Under the pieces are notes generated by a model. It did no database searches. It had not been told where the DNA came from and saw only the letters and a program-made list of their open reading frames with translations. From the NCBI RefSeq assembly GCF_000220395.1, contig NW_004087455.1, positions 1-20,000 on the forward strand: 20,000 nucleotides of DNA, in the 5' to 3' direction. This document shows, one piece after another, positions 1 to 11,109 of the stretch. The translations under genes were made by a program, and so were the position numbers. Position 1 is the stretch's first letter, and the number at the start of each line of letters is the position of its first letter. The stretch is from Ichthyophthirius multifiliis. Its lineage: Eukaryota > Ciliophora > Oligohymenophorea > Hymenostomatida.

Positions 1-177
1 AAAAAAAATTGATTATATATATTATGTATTAAAAAAATATATTGATAAAAAAAATAACTTATATAAAAAACATAAAATTAAAAATAATTATATTAAAAAA
101 TAAACAATATAGTTTAAAAAAAATTATATATATAAATTAAAAATTCTAAAAATATATAAATATATTAATATATGTAA

Positions 178-227
<50 letters not shown>

Positions 228-924
228 TTATATTTATATTTATATTTATATTTATATTTTTTTTTTTTTATATAATATTTAATCCATTATTCTAAATAAT
301 TTTATATTTTTTTTAATTAATTTATAATAATGTATTTTTTTTTTATACTCTTTATTATTTTATTATATTTAATTTTATTTTAAATATCCTATATTTTTTA
401 TTATTTATTTATTTTCATTTATTTTTATTTTTTTATAATGTTTTCTTATTTATTTTTAATATATAAAAAAAACTTTTAATGTCAAAAATATATTTTTTAT
501 TTTTATATAAATAATTATATAATAAAAATTGATATTTAAATTTTATTATTTTTTTATTTATTTTTTAACTATATTTACTTTTTAATCTATTATTACTTTT
601 CAATAATATTTATACAAATTTATATCATATTAAAAATAATTATTTTTTCTATATATTTACACTTAAAATATTTTTATACTTTTTTTTATGCTAAATATTT
701 ATATTTTTTAATATTAATAAATATTTTAGGTTACTTTATAATTTTTATATTTAAATATTCACTTATTATTTATTAGTACTACATTCATATTTATATCATG
801 TATTTTTTATTTTATATTTTTATATATCATTTAATTATTTTTTTAAATTCTTGTTTATATTTTTTTGAATTAATATTAAAAATTTTTCCAAAATTTTCAA
901 AATACTTATGAATATTTAATTGTT
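1..924. other. AT-rich gene-free region
   Basis: No reading frame with protein-like composition was found on either strand, even with TAA/TAG read as glutamine. The stretch is almost pure A/T with long T-rich runs. It contains a TA/TTTATA microsatellite (listed separately). It lies beyond the degraded 3' end of the minus-strand peptidase remnant and may include its unrecognisable C-terminal part. Confidence 0.6.
182..269. repeat. (TA)n, then (TTTATA)7, then T-run microsatellite
   Basis: About 33 bases of alternating TA (182-214) run into seven uninterrupted TTTATA hexamers (215-256) and a T-run ending at 269. It is a simple compound microsatellite with no sign of telomeric G-rich repeats. 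Confidence 0.9.
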
Positions 925-1665
925 CATTTTACTTTTGATATTATAGCATTATCTAATCGGTAAGTTTTCTTTAAATTTTGCAACCAGAATCATGATATTA
1001 ATTAGATGTAAATTAATAAGATTCATATTGATAATAATCACATAAATAGTTGCGAATATTAAGGTTACAATATTCTCTTTTGTCTTTATTTATCGAAAAT
1101 ATGTTCTCAGTCTTATCCTTTTACATAGTATTTTTTTTCTTCCATATATTTATTAATTTCGGCTTAGATGCCTGTGTCTCTTAAAATATTGGTTGTAAAA
1201 CCGCTAAAATAAGCTTAAATTTATTCGAAATTTGCATTTATTTATTCATCTTGGATGACTATCATTTACTAATAGGATCCTATAGAACCTTAGCCTCCTT
1301 AATATTTAAAAGACATACAAGGTAATGATGGAAATCTGAGACTCATTTAGCTATACTTTTTGTAGTAAAACCTAATATATGAATTATTTCATATATAATT
1401 GTTTCAAATAAAATTGAATCAGTCATATAAAAATTAACTAATTTACCTATATTAAAGTTAAATCTACCATGAATAGTTCCTAAACTTTCAAAAAATTGAC
1501 ATCAATAAGCTTTTGCTAAATATTTTTAGTTTGTTTCATTTTTATATTTTAAATAAATAAATAAATAAATATGTAAATAAGAGTCTTTACCTATTTAAGG
1601 AATTACAAATTAACTAAATTTGCTACTTTAACCCTTTATATCTCATATTTTTGGGAAATATATTA
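925..1665 (-). pseudogene. Decayed leishmanolysin (M8) peptidase copy
   Basis: The reverse complement aligns by eye with 3990-4800 of the plus-strand leishmanolysin gene, with about four of five bases identical in the best block (1141-1200 against 4580-4640). It is clearly dead. The first zinc-ligand His of HExxH is Tyr (codon complementary to 1391-1393), giving Y-E-I-I-H. The third ligand His of the S-H-W-E motif is also Tyr. Two conserved Trp codons have become TGA (complement of 1502-1504 and 1343-1345). About 12 bases are missing just before the zinc motif and about 105 bases after it, compared with the other copy. A (TTTA)n expansion sits near 1550-1571. There is no signal peptide or start codon; the 5' end fades out near 1665 and the 3' end near 925, where only the motif before the Cys-rich tail is recognisable. 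The family is zinc endopeptidases, much expanded in Tetrahymena and Ichthyophthirius. It cannot encode an active enzyme. Confidence 0.85.
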
Positions 1666-3670
1666 TTTTCGTTTATTTTCATATTTAAATTATTTATTTG
1701 TAGATTTATAATAATTTTTAAATAGTATTTTAAACACGTATAATATCAAATATAAATATATTTATTTGTAATATAATTATTTTAATTAATTATCTTAGAT
1801 TTGAAATTTATTTTAAATAAATTTTTTTAAAAGAAGTTATATTACATATATATTTATTTAAGTTTTTTTATATTTTTATTAACTAAAAAATTGTAAATGA
1901 TTTTAATATTAATAACTTATATATGTTAATCTAATAAGATTTTTTATTTATAAATCAATATATTATTAAATTTTTAATCTAAAAAAATGTTAAGGAAATA
2001 AATAAAAGTAATTAAAAAAATATAAGTAACCAAATTTTAAACGTTTAAGCGCTTATGTAAAAAAATATAAATCTATATAAAAAATATCATAACAACCAAT
2101 AAAAATAAAACTTTAAGCAAAAATTCTATTTAAAAATAATTACAAAAAGAATATATATTCTTAAAATTTATTGTTATTAATAAAAAAATTATTTTCATAA
2201 ATTATATATTTCTTATGAACTAAAAAAATAGTATCAAATACGATATATTAATATTTTATAATATAAAAAAAATTCTTAAAAATAAAAAAAAAATATAAAA
2301 ATTAATATTTATCTATTATATAAATAAATATATAATAATTTAATTATTTTAAAAAGATATTTATATATTGTTTTAAAATTTTTATATTAAAAAAATATTA
2401 ATTAATTTATTTAAATTTTTATTTAAAGATAATTTTTTTTTTGTTTCCTCTATTTTTCTATTGATTTACTTTATTAAAATGAAAAATAATAAAAAATATT
2501 AAAAATAAACTAAGTTTTTTTATTTTTTCAAATTATTTGTTAACAATATTTGAAAAAAATAAAAAAAAATCCCTTTTATTTATAAAAATATAATTATATT
2601 ATTAGAATTTTATTGATTTAATGACATTTGTATGATAATAATTATATTAAATATAATTTATATAAAATAAATTTAAAATAAATATTATGATTATAATTTT
2701 TTATTTTTTAATATATATTATATATTTTTATATTTTTTTATATTTATTTTATAATATTATTTTAATTATATTTATTAAATAATATTTTTATTAAATATTT
2801 AATTAATTTAATTTTTTTATGAGTTTTATTAAACTATTAATCTTATAATTAATATTATATATCATATGTATCATATTTATTACATATAATTCTTTTATAT
2901 TAATAATAAATCTATAGATTTTAATTCCAATTTTTCTATGCAATCATACATTTATTTTAATTATTTATTTGTTAAAAATATATAATATATTATTATTTAT
3001 TAATTTCAAACTATTAATTTTTTATAATATTGTTATTATATAATTTATGGAAATTTAAATGTATAATTAATATATAATATTTTAATTAAAATTAATTAAA
3101 TAAAAATAAATAAATACGATTTTTGATTTTTTTGATTTTTTAAAATATAAAATATATTTATATTATAAATAATAAATAAATATAATAATATTTATTATAA
3201 ATTTATAATATAAATAAATATATATATATATTTCTATATGTATATTTATATTTTTATAAATATATATATTTATATATATATACAATATTATTTATTGTTT
3301 TTTTACATTAAAATTATTTATTTTTATGTTAAATTTTTTTTTTTTCTATAATTATTAAATATTATAATTTTTTTTTTTATTGTTTATTTTATATATTTAT
3401 TACGAATTTTTTTATAAAATTATATATAAAAATATATATTATAATTATTTAACTATATATTCTTAATAATAGTAATTTTATAATTTATATATTTATTATT
3501 TAAATAATTATAATAAATATGATTAAAAAATTAATTTATGTAATTTATATAATGATTTTACTAAATATTATTTTTAATTATAAAATAATTATTTAAATAT
3601 ATTTAATATATATACAATTTTACAAAATTAAAAAATTATTTATATCTATTAATTTTGTTAACTAAAATAA
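1666..3670. other. 2-kb AT-rich spacer between two divergent peptidase copies
   Basis: No coding region or RNA gene is visible on either strand. The sequence is poly-A/T and dinucleotide-like throughout. The only local GC is a perfect 10-base palindrome TAAGCGCTTA at 2046-2055. The two peptidase copies point away from each other from the two ends of this spacer, so it would have held both promoters, but no element can be assigned. Confidence 0.55.
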
Positions 3671-5230
3671 ATGTTAATTATGAATAAGCTATTAATATCA
3701 TAATTATTTATATTAACTATATATGGTTTAAAAATACTCTAACACTAATGTGTCCACGATTAAATTGTAGAAAATCATAAATACGATTTGATTTTTCCTG
3801 ATAAAGAATCTTTAGATATAAGAAATTTAGAAACTATATAACCGTAATATGTTAGTTAATAACTTACGATATGTCTTTTTTCTAAAATTTAGAAGAAAAT
3901 GATTATAATAAAAGTTTTACTGCTTTCTGCGAGAAAGCTGTAAATTTGGCAATTGACTATTTTTCTCGTTTAATAAAAATTGTCTTAAAATCTGAATAAA
4001 ATATGTGATATAAAGGCTAAAATACTAAATGTGGTTAAGTTGTAATTCCTTAAATAGACAAAGATTAAGGTAAGGATTCTGATTTACATTTTTATTTGTA
4101 ATATAGAAATGAACCAAATTAATAATATTTAGCAAGAGCTCATTGGTGTCAATTTCTGGACGGTTTAGGATCTACTCATGGTAAACTTAACTTCAATATG
4201 GGTTAATTAATTAATTTTGATATGACTGATTCAATTGTATTTGAAGATTTGTTTGAAATAGTTGTACATGAAATAACTCATATATTAGGTTCTAATGCAA
4301 AAGGTATAGCTAAATGGGTTACTGCTGATGGATTACCTCATGTTGATCCTATTATTAAATTACAAATAAGGGGAATTGAAAGTTATTTGCTCGCAACTCC
4401 TAACGTTTTAAAGTTCGCCCGAGAATATTTCGGATGCCCTTCTTTACCTGGTATGTCCCTTGAAAATCAAGGAAGCTTAAGTTCTTTAGGATCTCATTGG
4501 GAAATGACAGTCATCTAAGATGAATACATGAATGGAAATTTGGCATTAATTTAAACTTATTTTAGTGGTTTTACAGCTAATCTTTTAAGAGACACAGGCT
4601 TCTATGCCGAAATTAACGAATCTATGGAAGAAAAAACATTCTATGGAAAAGGATAAGGTTGTGAACATATTCTTGATGCATGCAGATCTGAAAAAAGAGA
4701 ATATTGTAAAAATACAGACAAATTTGTATGTGATTATTATCACAATGGATCTTCTGGGTGTTAATCTAATATATTTAATGATCCTGGTTGCAATACTTTA
4801 AAAATTTATAAAAAAGAGAATGCTTTAATGATAAAAGTAAATATAACAGTTAGTTATATCAGAAGACATACGGAATTAAATTTGGGAATAATTCTAAATG
4901 TTTTAACGCAACTTTAATAGTTAATGTTCAAACATAAAAATTTAAAGATATAATTTAAGGTCAATGTTACGAATATAAATGTAGTTCTGATAGATAAAAA
5001 GTAATAATTTATGTAGGAAAAAAATAGAAAATTTGTTAGAAAAATTTAGAATAAATAACAGTTGAGGGGTATAGTGGATATATCTAATGTCTAGAAAATA
5101 TATAAGAGTTTTGTGAGTATAAAAAATTCTGTAAAAATTATTGTAGTGCAAATGGATATTACGTAAATAATATTTGAATTGTGCTAATGGATTTTATGGA
5201 GAAGATTGCTCAAATAAAAAAACAGATTGA
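3671..5230 (+). CDS. Leishmanolysin-family (M8) zinc metallopeptidase, frame-disrupted
   Basis: Predicted secreted or surface endopeptidase. The start at 3671 (or 3680) gives a signal peptide (MNKLLISQLFILTIYG), followed by the pro-region motif H-Q-C-V-H-D. An intron of 38 nt at 3855-3892 (GTTAAT...TTTAG) best explains the move from frame 2 to frame 1. The catalytic zinc motif is H-E-I-T-H (4267-4281), and the third ligand His is in G-S-H-W-E (4495-4497). A long Cys-rich C-terminal part ends with a C-A-N-G-F-Y-G-E-D-C motif and TGA at 5228-5230. Three defects are visible: an in-frame TGA at 4006-4008, where the decayed paralogue has AGA; a one-base loss at the A6 run 4811-4816; and a one-base loss near 5165-5178. 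All family residues needed for activity are kept, so this is either a very recent pseudogene or a gene with sequence errors. The nearest relative is the inverted copy at 925-1665. Confidence 0.85.
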
Positions 5231-6418
5231 TAAGAAAAAAAATTATTTTAAAAAAAAAAAAAATTAAAAACAATAATAATAATATTATAATTATTAATAA
5301 TTATTATAATATTCTTAAAAACATTAAAAAAAAAAATCAATAATTTTAATATTATTTTTTAAATATTTTTAAAAATATATTTTTTTTTGTAGAATAAAAT
5401 TAAATTAAATTAAATTAAATTAAATTAAATATATATATTTTTAATTTATTTATTTAATTTATTTAATTTTTTTTTTTTTATATAAATTTTTTATTTTATA
5501 AATTATTTATTTAAAATTTTTTAACATATTATTTTTTTTAATTTAAATTACCTATTTTATTATTTTTTTACATATCATAAAATGTTTGATAAAAAAATTT
5601 TTGCTTTTTTTACATTTATTTATATTGATTTGTCAATTTAATTTATTTTATTATCTATTATACAAAATTATATATAACATCTTTAATATTTATTTTTATT
5701 TATATTTTTTTTTAATTATTTTTTTATTTTATATTTAATTAATAATAATTATAAACATATATCAATAATTTTTTACTTGTTTTTTCATTTTATTATTAAT
5801 TATATAATTCTATTTTTTTTTTAAAGATTTAATATATTTAAATTAGATAGTTTATCATATTATGATTTATTCTATATATATATATTTAAATTATAAAAAA
5901 GATATAATATGAAAATATTAAAATAAAAAAAAATTATTTTTATTTTTAATTTATTTTCATTATATTTTTCTAGGTATATTTATTTTAATTAATTTTGTTT
6001 ACAATATATATATTTTAACTAGAATTCCTTTCTTTATATCTGTTATATAATAATCATAAATTGTATTAAAATTAATTATTTTATATGATAAAATATGTTT
6101 TACTCATATAATATTGAAACAAAAAATTATATTAATTCAAATAAATATTTTTTATCATAATATTATTTATTAATTAAATATATAATTTTAGTTTGTTATA
6201 TAAAAGAATTTAATATTATTTTTTATTTTTAAAATTTAGTATTTTCATCATTTGAAAATATAAATTTTATAGTTAATTTATTATTAACATTATTTTTATA
6301 AATATTCATATTTAAATTAATTTTCTTTTATTATAATATTTAAGCATCAGAAAATTTTATTATTTTTATATAATAATATGTTAAAACAAATTAATAGACA
6401 AGATAAAAAAAAAAGTAA
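5231..6418. other. AT-rich intergenic region
   Basis: No gene is visible on either strand. It contains long A and T runs after the peptidase stop and a pentamer repeat at 5396-5430. The last part is the presumed promoter and 5' leader of the sterol-oxidase gene, but no element can be named. Confidence 0.55.
5396..5430. repeat. (AAATT)7 microsatellite
   Basis: Seven tandem AAATT units without interruption, followed by a short TA stretch. It lies in the spacer between the peptidase gene and the sterol-oxidase gene. Confidence 0.9.
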
Positions 6419-7579
6419 ATGCCTTCTTCTTTTTCTAATTCAACTTGTTCAACTCCAAATAATGATACAATCTAAAGTATTTTGAAAAATGATGCTGTTC
6501 GATATGTCAGAAAAGGTAATAACATAAATATATTATTGTATATTTGATAAAAATATTAATTAATATATAAATCAACTTTATTAATAATGAATATATTATT
6601 TAAAAATAAAAGGTTATGGACTTTTCTTTGCTATATTAATATTTTTGACATTTTTTTACTACGGACCAATTATATTATATTAAATATGGCCTTATTATTT
6701 ATCTTTATGTGAAAGTAATAAAAAATAAAAAAATATTTACTTTTTTCTAAATTAAAAAAAGTAAAAAAACTAATTTTTTTTACAATCATATTATTCCCAA
6801 TAATGATGTTCATTATTTCTAATTCTATAATGTATGTAATATATACATAAGAGCATCCTTTTTTTGAAAGATACAGAGTTTGGCCTGAGAAAGAATGGCC
6901 TTGGAAATCTGACAATGTAAAATGGTAAAAATGCTTAAGAAAAACAATCAAAAACTTATTCGTAAATTAAGTCTTAGTATCCTCAATAGTTGGATATATT
7001 GGTGTCTTTATATCTTAAAATAAATCTAAAACTTCCTTTGAAGAATTCCCTGATCATATTACGATAATAAAGCATATTTTAATAATGATGATAATGGAAG
7101 ATTTTTCATTTTATTGGGCTCATAGATTCCTTCATTTACCTTTTGTATATATTTATATACATAAATAACATCATGAGTATAACAATTCAATTTCTTTATG
7201 CTCTGAATATGCAAATCCTATAGAATTTGTACTTTCGAATATTTTCCCGACATGTTTAGGGTATCTTTTATTAGGTGAAAATGTACATTTTGCAACCTAT
7301 TTATTATGGTTAGGTATTAGAATTTTCGAAACTATAGATGGGCATTGCGGATATGAATTTTCATGGAGTCCTTATAGGTTATTACCCCTTTCTGGATCAA
7401 GTGAATTCCATAATTTTCATCATTCACATAATATTGGAGCGTTTGGGTCTTTTTTTACTTATTGGGATACTATTTGTGGAACTAATAGGGATTATTTCGC
7501 TTATAAAGCTAGAAAAGAAGGATTAAATTAGAAAAAATTGGAAAAGAAATTATTAGAATTATAGAAAAAAAAACAATGA
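6419..7579 (+). CDS. Sterol oxidase / fatty-acid-hydroxylase family membrane enzyme (C4-methylsterol-oxidase-like)
   Basis: Di-iron membrane oxygenase, 338 aa, complete. Exons are 6419-6515, 6613-6714 and 6762-7579; introns are 97 and 47 nt, both GT...AG. All three histidine boxes of the superfamily are present in order: H-R-F-L-H (about residues 187-191), H-K-Q-H-H-E-Y (from about 200) and H-N-F-H-H (283-287). They bind the two iron atoms. Hydrophobic segments sit near residues 33-55, 66-90 and 125-145, with further ones between the second and third boxes, as expected for an ER enzyme. The block E-T-I-D-G-H-C-G-Y before the third box closely resembles ERG25/MSMO1, which oxidises the C4 methyl group of sterols. 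Ciliates take up and desaturate or dealkylate dietary sterols with relatives of this family (for example the Tetrahymena C24 de-ethylase and C5 desaturase), so the exact position oxidised is uncertain. The tail is Lys-rich and ends at TGA. No defects are seen. Confidence 0.93.
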
Positions 7580-7702
7580 TAGATATTATGTTTTTTTAAA
7601 TAAAAAAAATATATAGTTTTTTTATATTTAAAAAATTACTTCTATATATATATATAGTTAAATTAAAATATAAATTTATTTAAGTATAAAAAAAAATATA
7701 AA

Positions 7703-9350
7703 ATGTTATTATCAAATATAAAATAAGAAGAAAAAGATTTCTATGTAAATCCTTCTACTGTTTATGCTGTACCTTAAAACACTGGAAATCCAAATAAATT
7801 GAAATTATAAATCTAATTTAACCATAATGGAGAAAAGATATTTGTTTCAGTGGAAAAAAAACTAACTATATTATAATTATAAACATAAATAGCTTATTAT
7901 TATTAAAAATTATTCCTTAAAACTGAATCAGAAGTTAAAATAACAAATTTGAGATTTTAGTAATGTCTTATTTTTTACGATGAAATTATTGATGATGTTT
8001 TAAATAATTATGATTTTTTAACTTGTGACGTATAAATAATATATTAAAATAATAACCATAATGATAAAAAGGCATAAAAATATGCATAAAAAACATCATA
8101 AAAAAATATTTAAAGCAATGAATCTTCTTTTTCTATATAGTAGACTCCTTAAAAAAATAAAAATTTATAAAATCATAATTTAAATTAACAAAATCAGAAT
8201 TATTAAAATCATTATAATAATTATCAAAATGATTAATATAAATTAAATTAATTAAATAATTTATAAAAAAATAATTATTAGAGTAAAAATGAACATAAAA
8301 AACACCCAAATAAACATGAAAAAGAACAAAATAACAACCAAAAACATTAAAAAGATCAAAAATAATAAGAATAACCGCTAATAGAAAAACCTTAATAATA
8401 ACTAAAATAATAAAAACCTTCACAATAAAATTAATAATAATAAAAAGAATAAAAAATTAATAATAATAATAATAGTAATAATAATATTTATAATAATAAA
8501 AAGAATAATAATTATAGAAAGAATAATAATTATAAAGCGAATAATAATTATAAAAAGAGTAAAAAATAAATAAAAATAATAATATTAACAATAACAATAT
8601 CAATAATAATTAAAAAGTTAATAATAATCTTCCACTAAACCTTAATAATAATAACCTTTACAAAATATTTAATAAAAATACCCTTAACAAAATATCTAGT
8701 AATAATAATCAAAAGAACTTCCAAAACCTTAATAATAATAATAAGCCAAAAACATTCCTATTATATCTAAAAAATAATCATCTATATAGTAAAATAATCT
8801 TTCTATATCATCTGAGTCTGATTCTACAATAAAAAATGATAATTAAGTAAATAAAAAGACTATTTAGTAATAATAATAACTTGAAAGAAAATAGTTATCA
8901 TCATCTTCTTCTTCGGATGAAGAATAACAAGAAAAAGAAAATTAAATAACGAAAAATTAATAATAATAATAGAATTCGAAATAAAAATTATAAATAAAAA
9001 ATTCAAAAAGTTCTTCTTCTTCTTCATCTACATCTTCTGAAAATTAAATAGAAAAATTAAAAGATGATTTTTAAACTAATTATAATCAAAAAAAAGAAGG
9101 AAAAAACAAAAATAATGTTAATAATACAAGTATAATAGAGGATGAAAGTATTGATTTAGAAGCATTTAAAGATAATAATAAAGGAAAATAAAAACTTTAA
9201 CAAAAAAAAAAAAGAACATTGAGTTTTGAGTAATATTAATATGAAGAAGAAACTTCATAAAACTCATCTGAAGAAGAAGAAGTATAAATAATAAGAAATT
9301 CAAAATAAAAAGAAAATTTATTATAAAAATTATCAAAAAAAATAAAATGA
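7703..9350 (+). CDS. Ubiquitin-like-fold N-terminus plus Asn/Gln/Ser-rich low-complexity protein
   Basis: About 548 aa, start 7703, stop TGA 9348-9350, 123 bases after the sterol-oxidase stop. Residues about 30-115 have ordinary composition and look like a beta-grasp (ubiquitin-like) domain: alternating hydrophobics around G-E-K-I-F-V-S-V, a helix starting K-L-T-I-L-Q-L, and a closing F-Y-D-E-I-I-D-D-V-L. This recalls the N-terminal domains of coilin and of some ubiquitin-like adaptors, but identity is not established. The rest is N/Q/K-rich, then has two serine runs followed by acidic residues (S-S-S-S-S-S-D-E-E near 8898-8920, and again near 9008-9030), which look like casein-kinase-2 targets, and an acidic/basic tail. 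One frame change (frame 2 to 3) is needed at about 8558-8575, next to the A6 run 8561-8566; no suitable intron was found. Prion-like low-complexity tails are common in ciliate proteins. A nuclear role is only a guess. Confidence 0.75.
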
Positions 9351-9460
9351 TTGCAAAAATAAAATAAATAATTTTATAAAAATAAAAATTAATTTATATG
9401 AAAATAAAATATAAAAATAATAATAATTATAAAATAAAATTAAATTTAAATAATAAAATA

Positions 9461-9512
<52 letters not shown>

Positions 9513-9513
9513 A
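9461..9513. repeat. (TA)n microsatellite with TTTA interruptions
   Basis: Interrupted TA dinucleotide repeat in the 206-base spacer between two plus-strand genes. Confidence 0.85.
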
Positions 9514-9556
9514 CATAATATTTATATATATTTTTTTTAACACTTATTTTTAAAAT

Positions 9557-10819
9557 ATGAAAAAAGCTCATCCTACATTAATCAAATCAACTAAAAATTT
9601 TTAATTTTTCGAAAATTCACAATAATAATTATTACTTGATAAACCCTAGAAAATATAATATAAAAATATTAGTAAAAATATTTCTAAAACTCTTTTTTCA
9701 CCTGAAATATTAGATAAATATCCATAAAGTGTATCTAAATTTTTACAAATTTAAAAACATTATTAAAATTATATCTCTCTAAAGTAAAATACATCATTAA
9801 AATCATAATATAACACAATTAATGTTTCTGAACCATCTCTTTATTTACAAAAAAAAAAGATAAAAATCCTTAAACAACGTTTACATCTTTAAAAAACTTT
9901 TCAAAATTAAAAAGCAGCCGTTTCTTCCTATCTTAAAGGCCATATAATTAATCCTAGTATTCTTAAATAGGAATCATAAGCATATTATTCAATTAAATAA
10001 TCAGATTTTTAATCGACTAAGCCCCATAAATTTTCCTTATTAACTTCTGTTTTAGCCCCTGAGAATCTTAAAACAGCCTAAAAGCCTTAAAATACCAATT
10101 TAGATCCTATAAAAGCCTAAATGAAGGATTTTTTGACTTAGTTTTTAAAAGGTGAGCAGTAATATTTCGATATGCTTTCTGATGCAGAAAAAAAGGGATA
10201 AAAAAAGTTTTTCTAAACTATGTGCACTACTTAGAGATTTTATTATAATTAATTAAATGCTCCGGAAACGCCTTTTAATTAAAATAATGATTTGAAAATA
10301 AGAAAGAATTTTTTCATTATTGAGTAAAAAAAAGTGATCTTGTAAAAAAACAACAATAATAAAACTGAAAACGAAGTTCATTTTAGTCAAGAAAAAATAA
10401 AAAAAGAAGCCGAGAAACTATAAATTTTCAACTAAAAAATAAGTGAAGAAAAAGAAAAGTTTCAAAAAATAAAACCTGTTTTCGAAAATTTTATTTCCCT
10501 AATTAAATAGAATAAGCTTGAAAAAGTCAAAGAAACAGTACTTTTATAACCTAATATTATTAATTTAGCAACTGATCATTTAAATTAAAAAGCACTACAT
10601 TGGGCTGCTAAAAGAGGATATAAAGATATGTGTATTTTTTTAATTAATGCAGGGGCAGATGTTTTTCATGTTGATGTTAATGGAAAAAATGCAAGTGATT
10701 TAGCATAATATATGAAGTTTTTCAGTTGTTAAACTTTAATTTAAAAAGAATAAAATATGTAGTTATTAGAAAAATTTATTGAATAAAACAATAATTTATC
10801 GATTAAAAAAAGAAAATGA
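9557..10819 (+). CDS. Ankyrin-repeat-containing protein, otherwise unrecognised
   Basis: 420 aa, a single uninterrupted frame from ATG 9557 to TGA 10817-10819 when TAA/TAG are read as Gln; no intron is needed. The first 280 residues are basic and Gln/Ser-rich with no family recognised. Residues about 275-310 are strongly charged and helical (E-K-I-K-K-E-A-E-K-L and E-E-K-E-K-F), probably a coiled coil. Residues about 331-380 contain one clear ankyrin unit (A-L-H-W-A-A-K-R-G-Y, then L-I-N-A-G-A-D-V) and the start of a second (D-V-N-G-K-N-A-S-D-L-A). A half unit of the pattern V-K-E-T-V-L-L-Q-P-N lies just before. Ankyrin repeats bind proteins; the partner is unknown. The end is a basic tail K-K-R-K, which could serve as a nuclear signal. 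GC is visibly higher in 9900-10200 than in its surroundings, as expected for a conserved exon. Confidence 0.88.
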
Positions 10820-11109
10820 TGTTTTTTATTTATTCAAATCTAAAAAGTTTTTGATTTTTTATAAAAATAATTTATAACTTTTGTATTTTATTTTTTTATA
10901 GTATCATAATTAATTTATTTTTTAAGTTTATGTTTTTTTATATTAATTTATAGATAATCTTTGTAAAAAACAATATTTATTAATATTATTATGAAAAGAA
11001 ATTAATTTATTGATCAAAATACTTTTTATTTTATTTTTAAAAAAATTAAAACAAATAATTCAACAATAAAAAATAATAAAATATTTTCATTTATTAAATA
11101 TAAAAAATA

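Noticed and set aside
1..269. Possible telomere at the left end because of repeats
   Set aside because: The repeats are TA and TTTATA; no G-rich/C-rich ciliate telomere repeat is present at either end.
1343..1504. TGA as a tryptophan codon, since it replaces TGG twice in the peptidase remnant
   Set aside because: Genes in this window end at TGA exactly where their domains end, several keep TGG for Trp, and the remnant is dead by other criteria.
4604..4801. Open frame on the plus strand inside the peptidase gene
   Set aside because: It is a standard-code shadow; the real frame here encodes the Cys-rich leishmanolysin sequence.
4942..5151. Minus-strand frame opposite the peptidase tail
   Set aside because: Low-complexity Y/F/I/L-rich sequence, a typical antisense shadow of an AT-rich Cys-rich exon.
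6670..6951. Minus-strand frame opposite the sterol-oxidase gene
   Set aside because: Antisense to exons 2 and 3 of a well supported gene.
7338..7526. Short plus-strand frame within the sterol-oxidase C-terminus
   Set aside because: It overlaps the third histidine box in a different frame; the box frame is the coding one.
8133..8423. Minus-strand hydrophobic frame
   Set aside because: Antisense to the N/Q-rich tract; AAT/CAA repeats read backwards give Ile/Leu/Val/Phe-rich noise.
8559..8715. Intron to explain the frame change in the N/Q-rich gene
   Set aside because: The only frame-compatible acceptor would remove a protein-like Gln/Pro/Ser stretch, so a one-base change at the A-run fits better.
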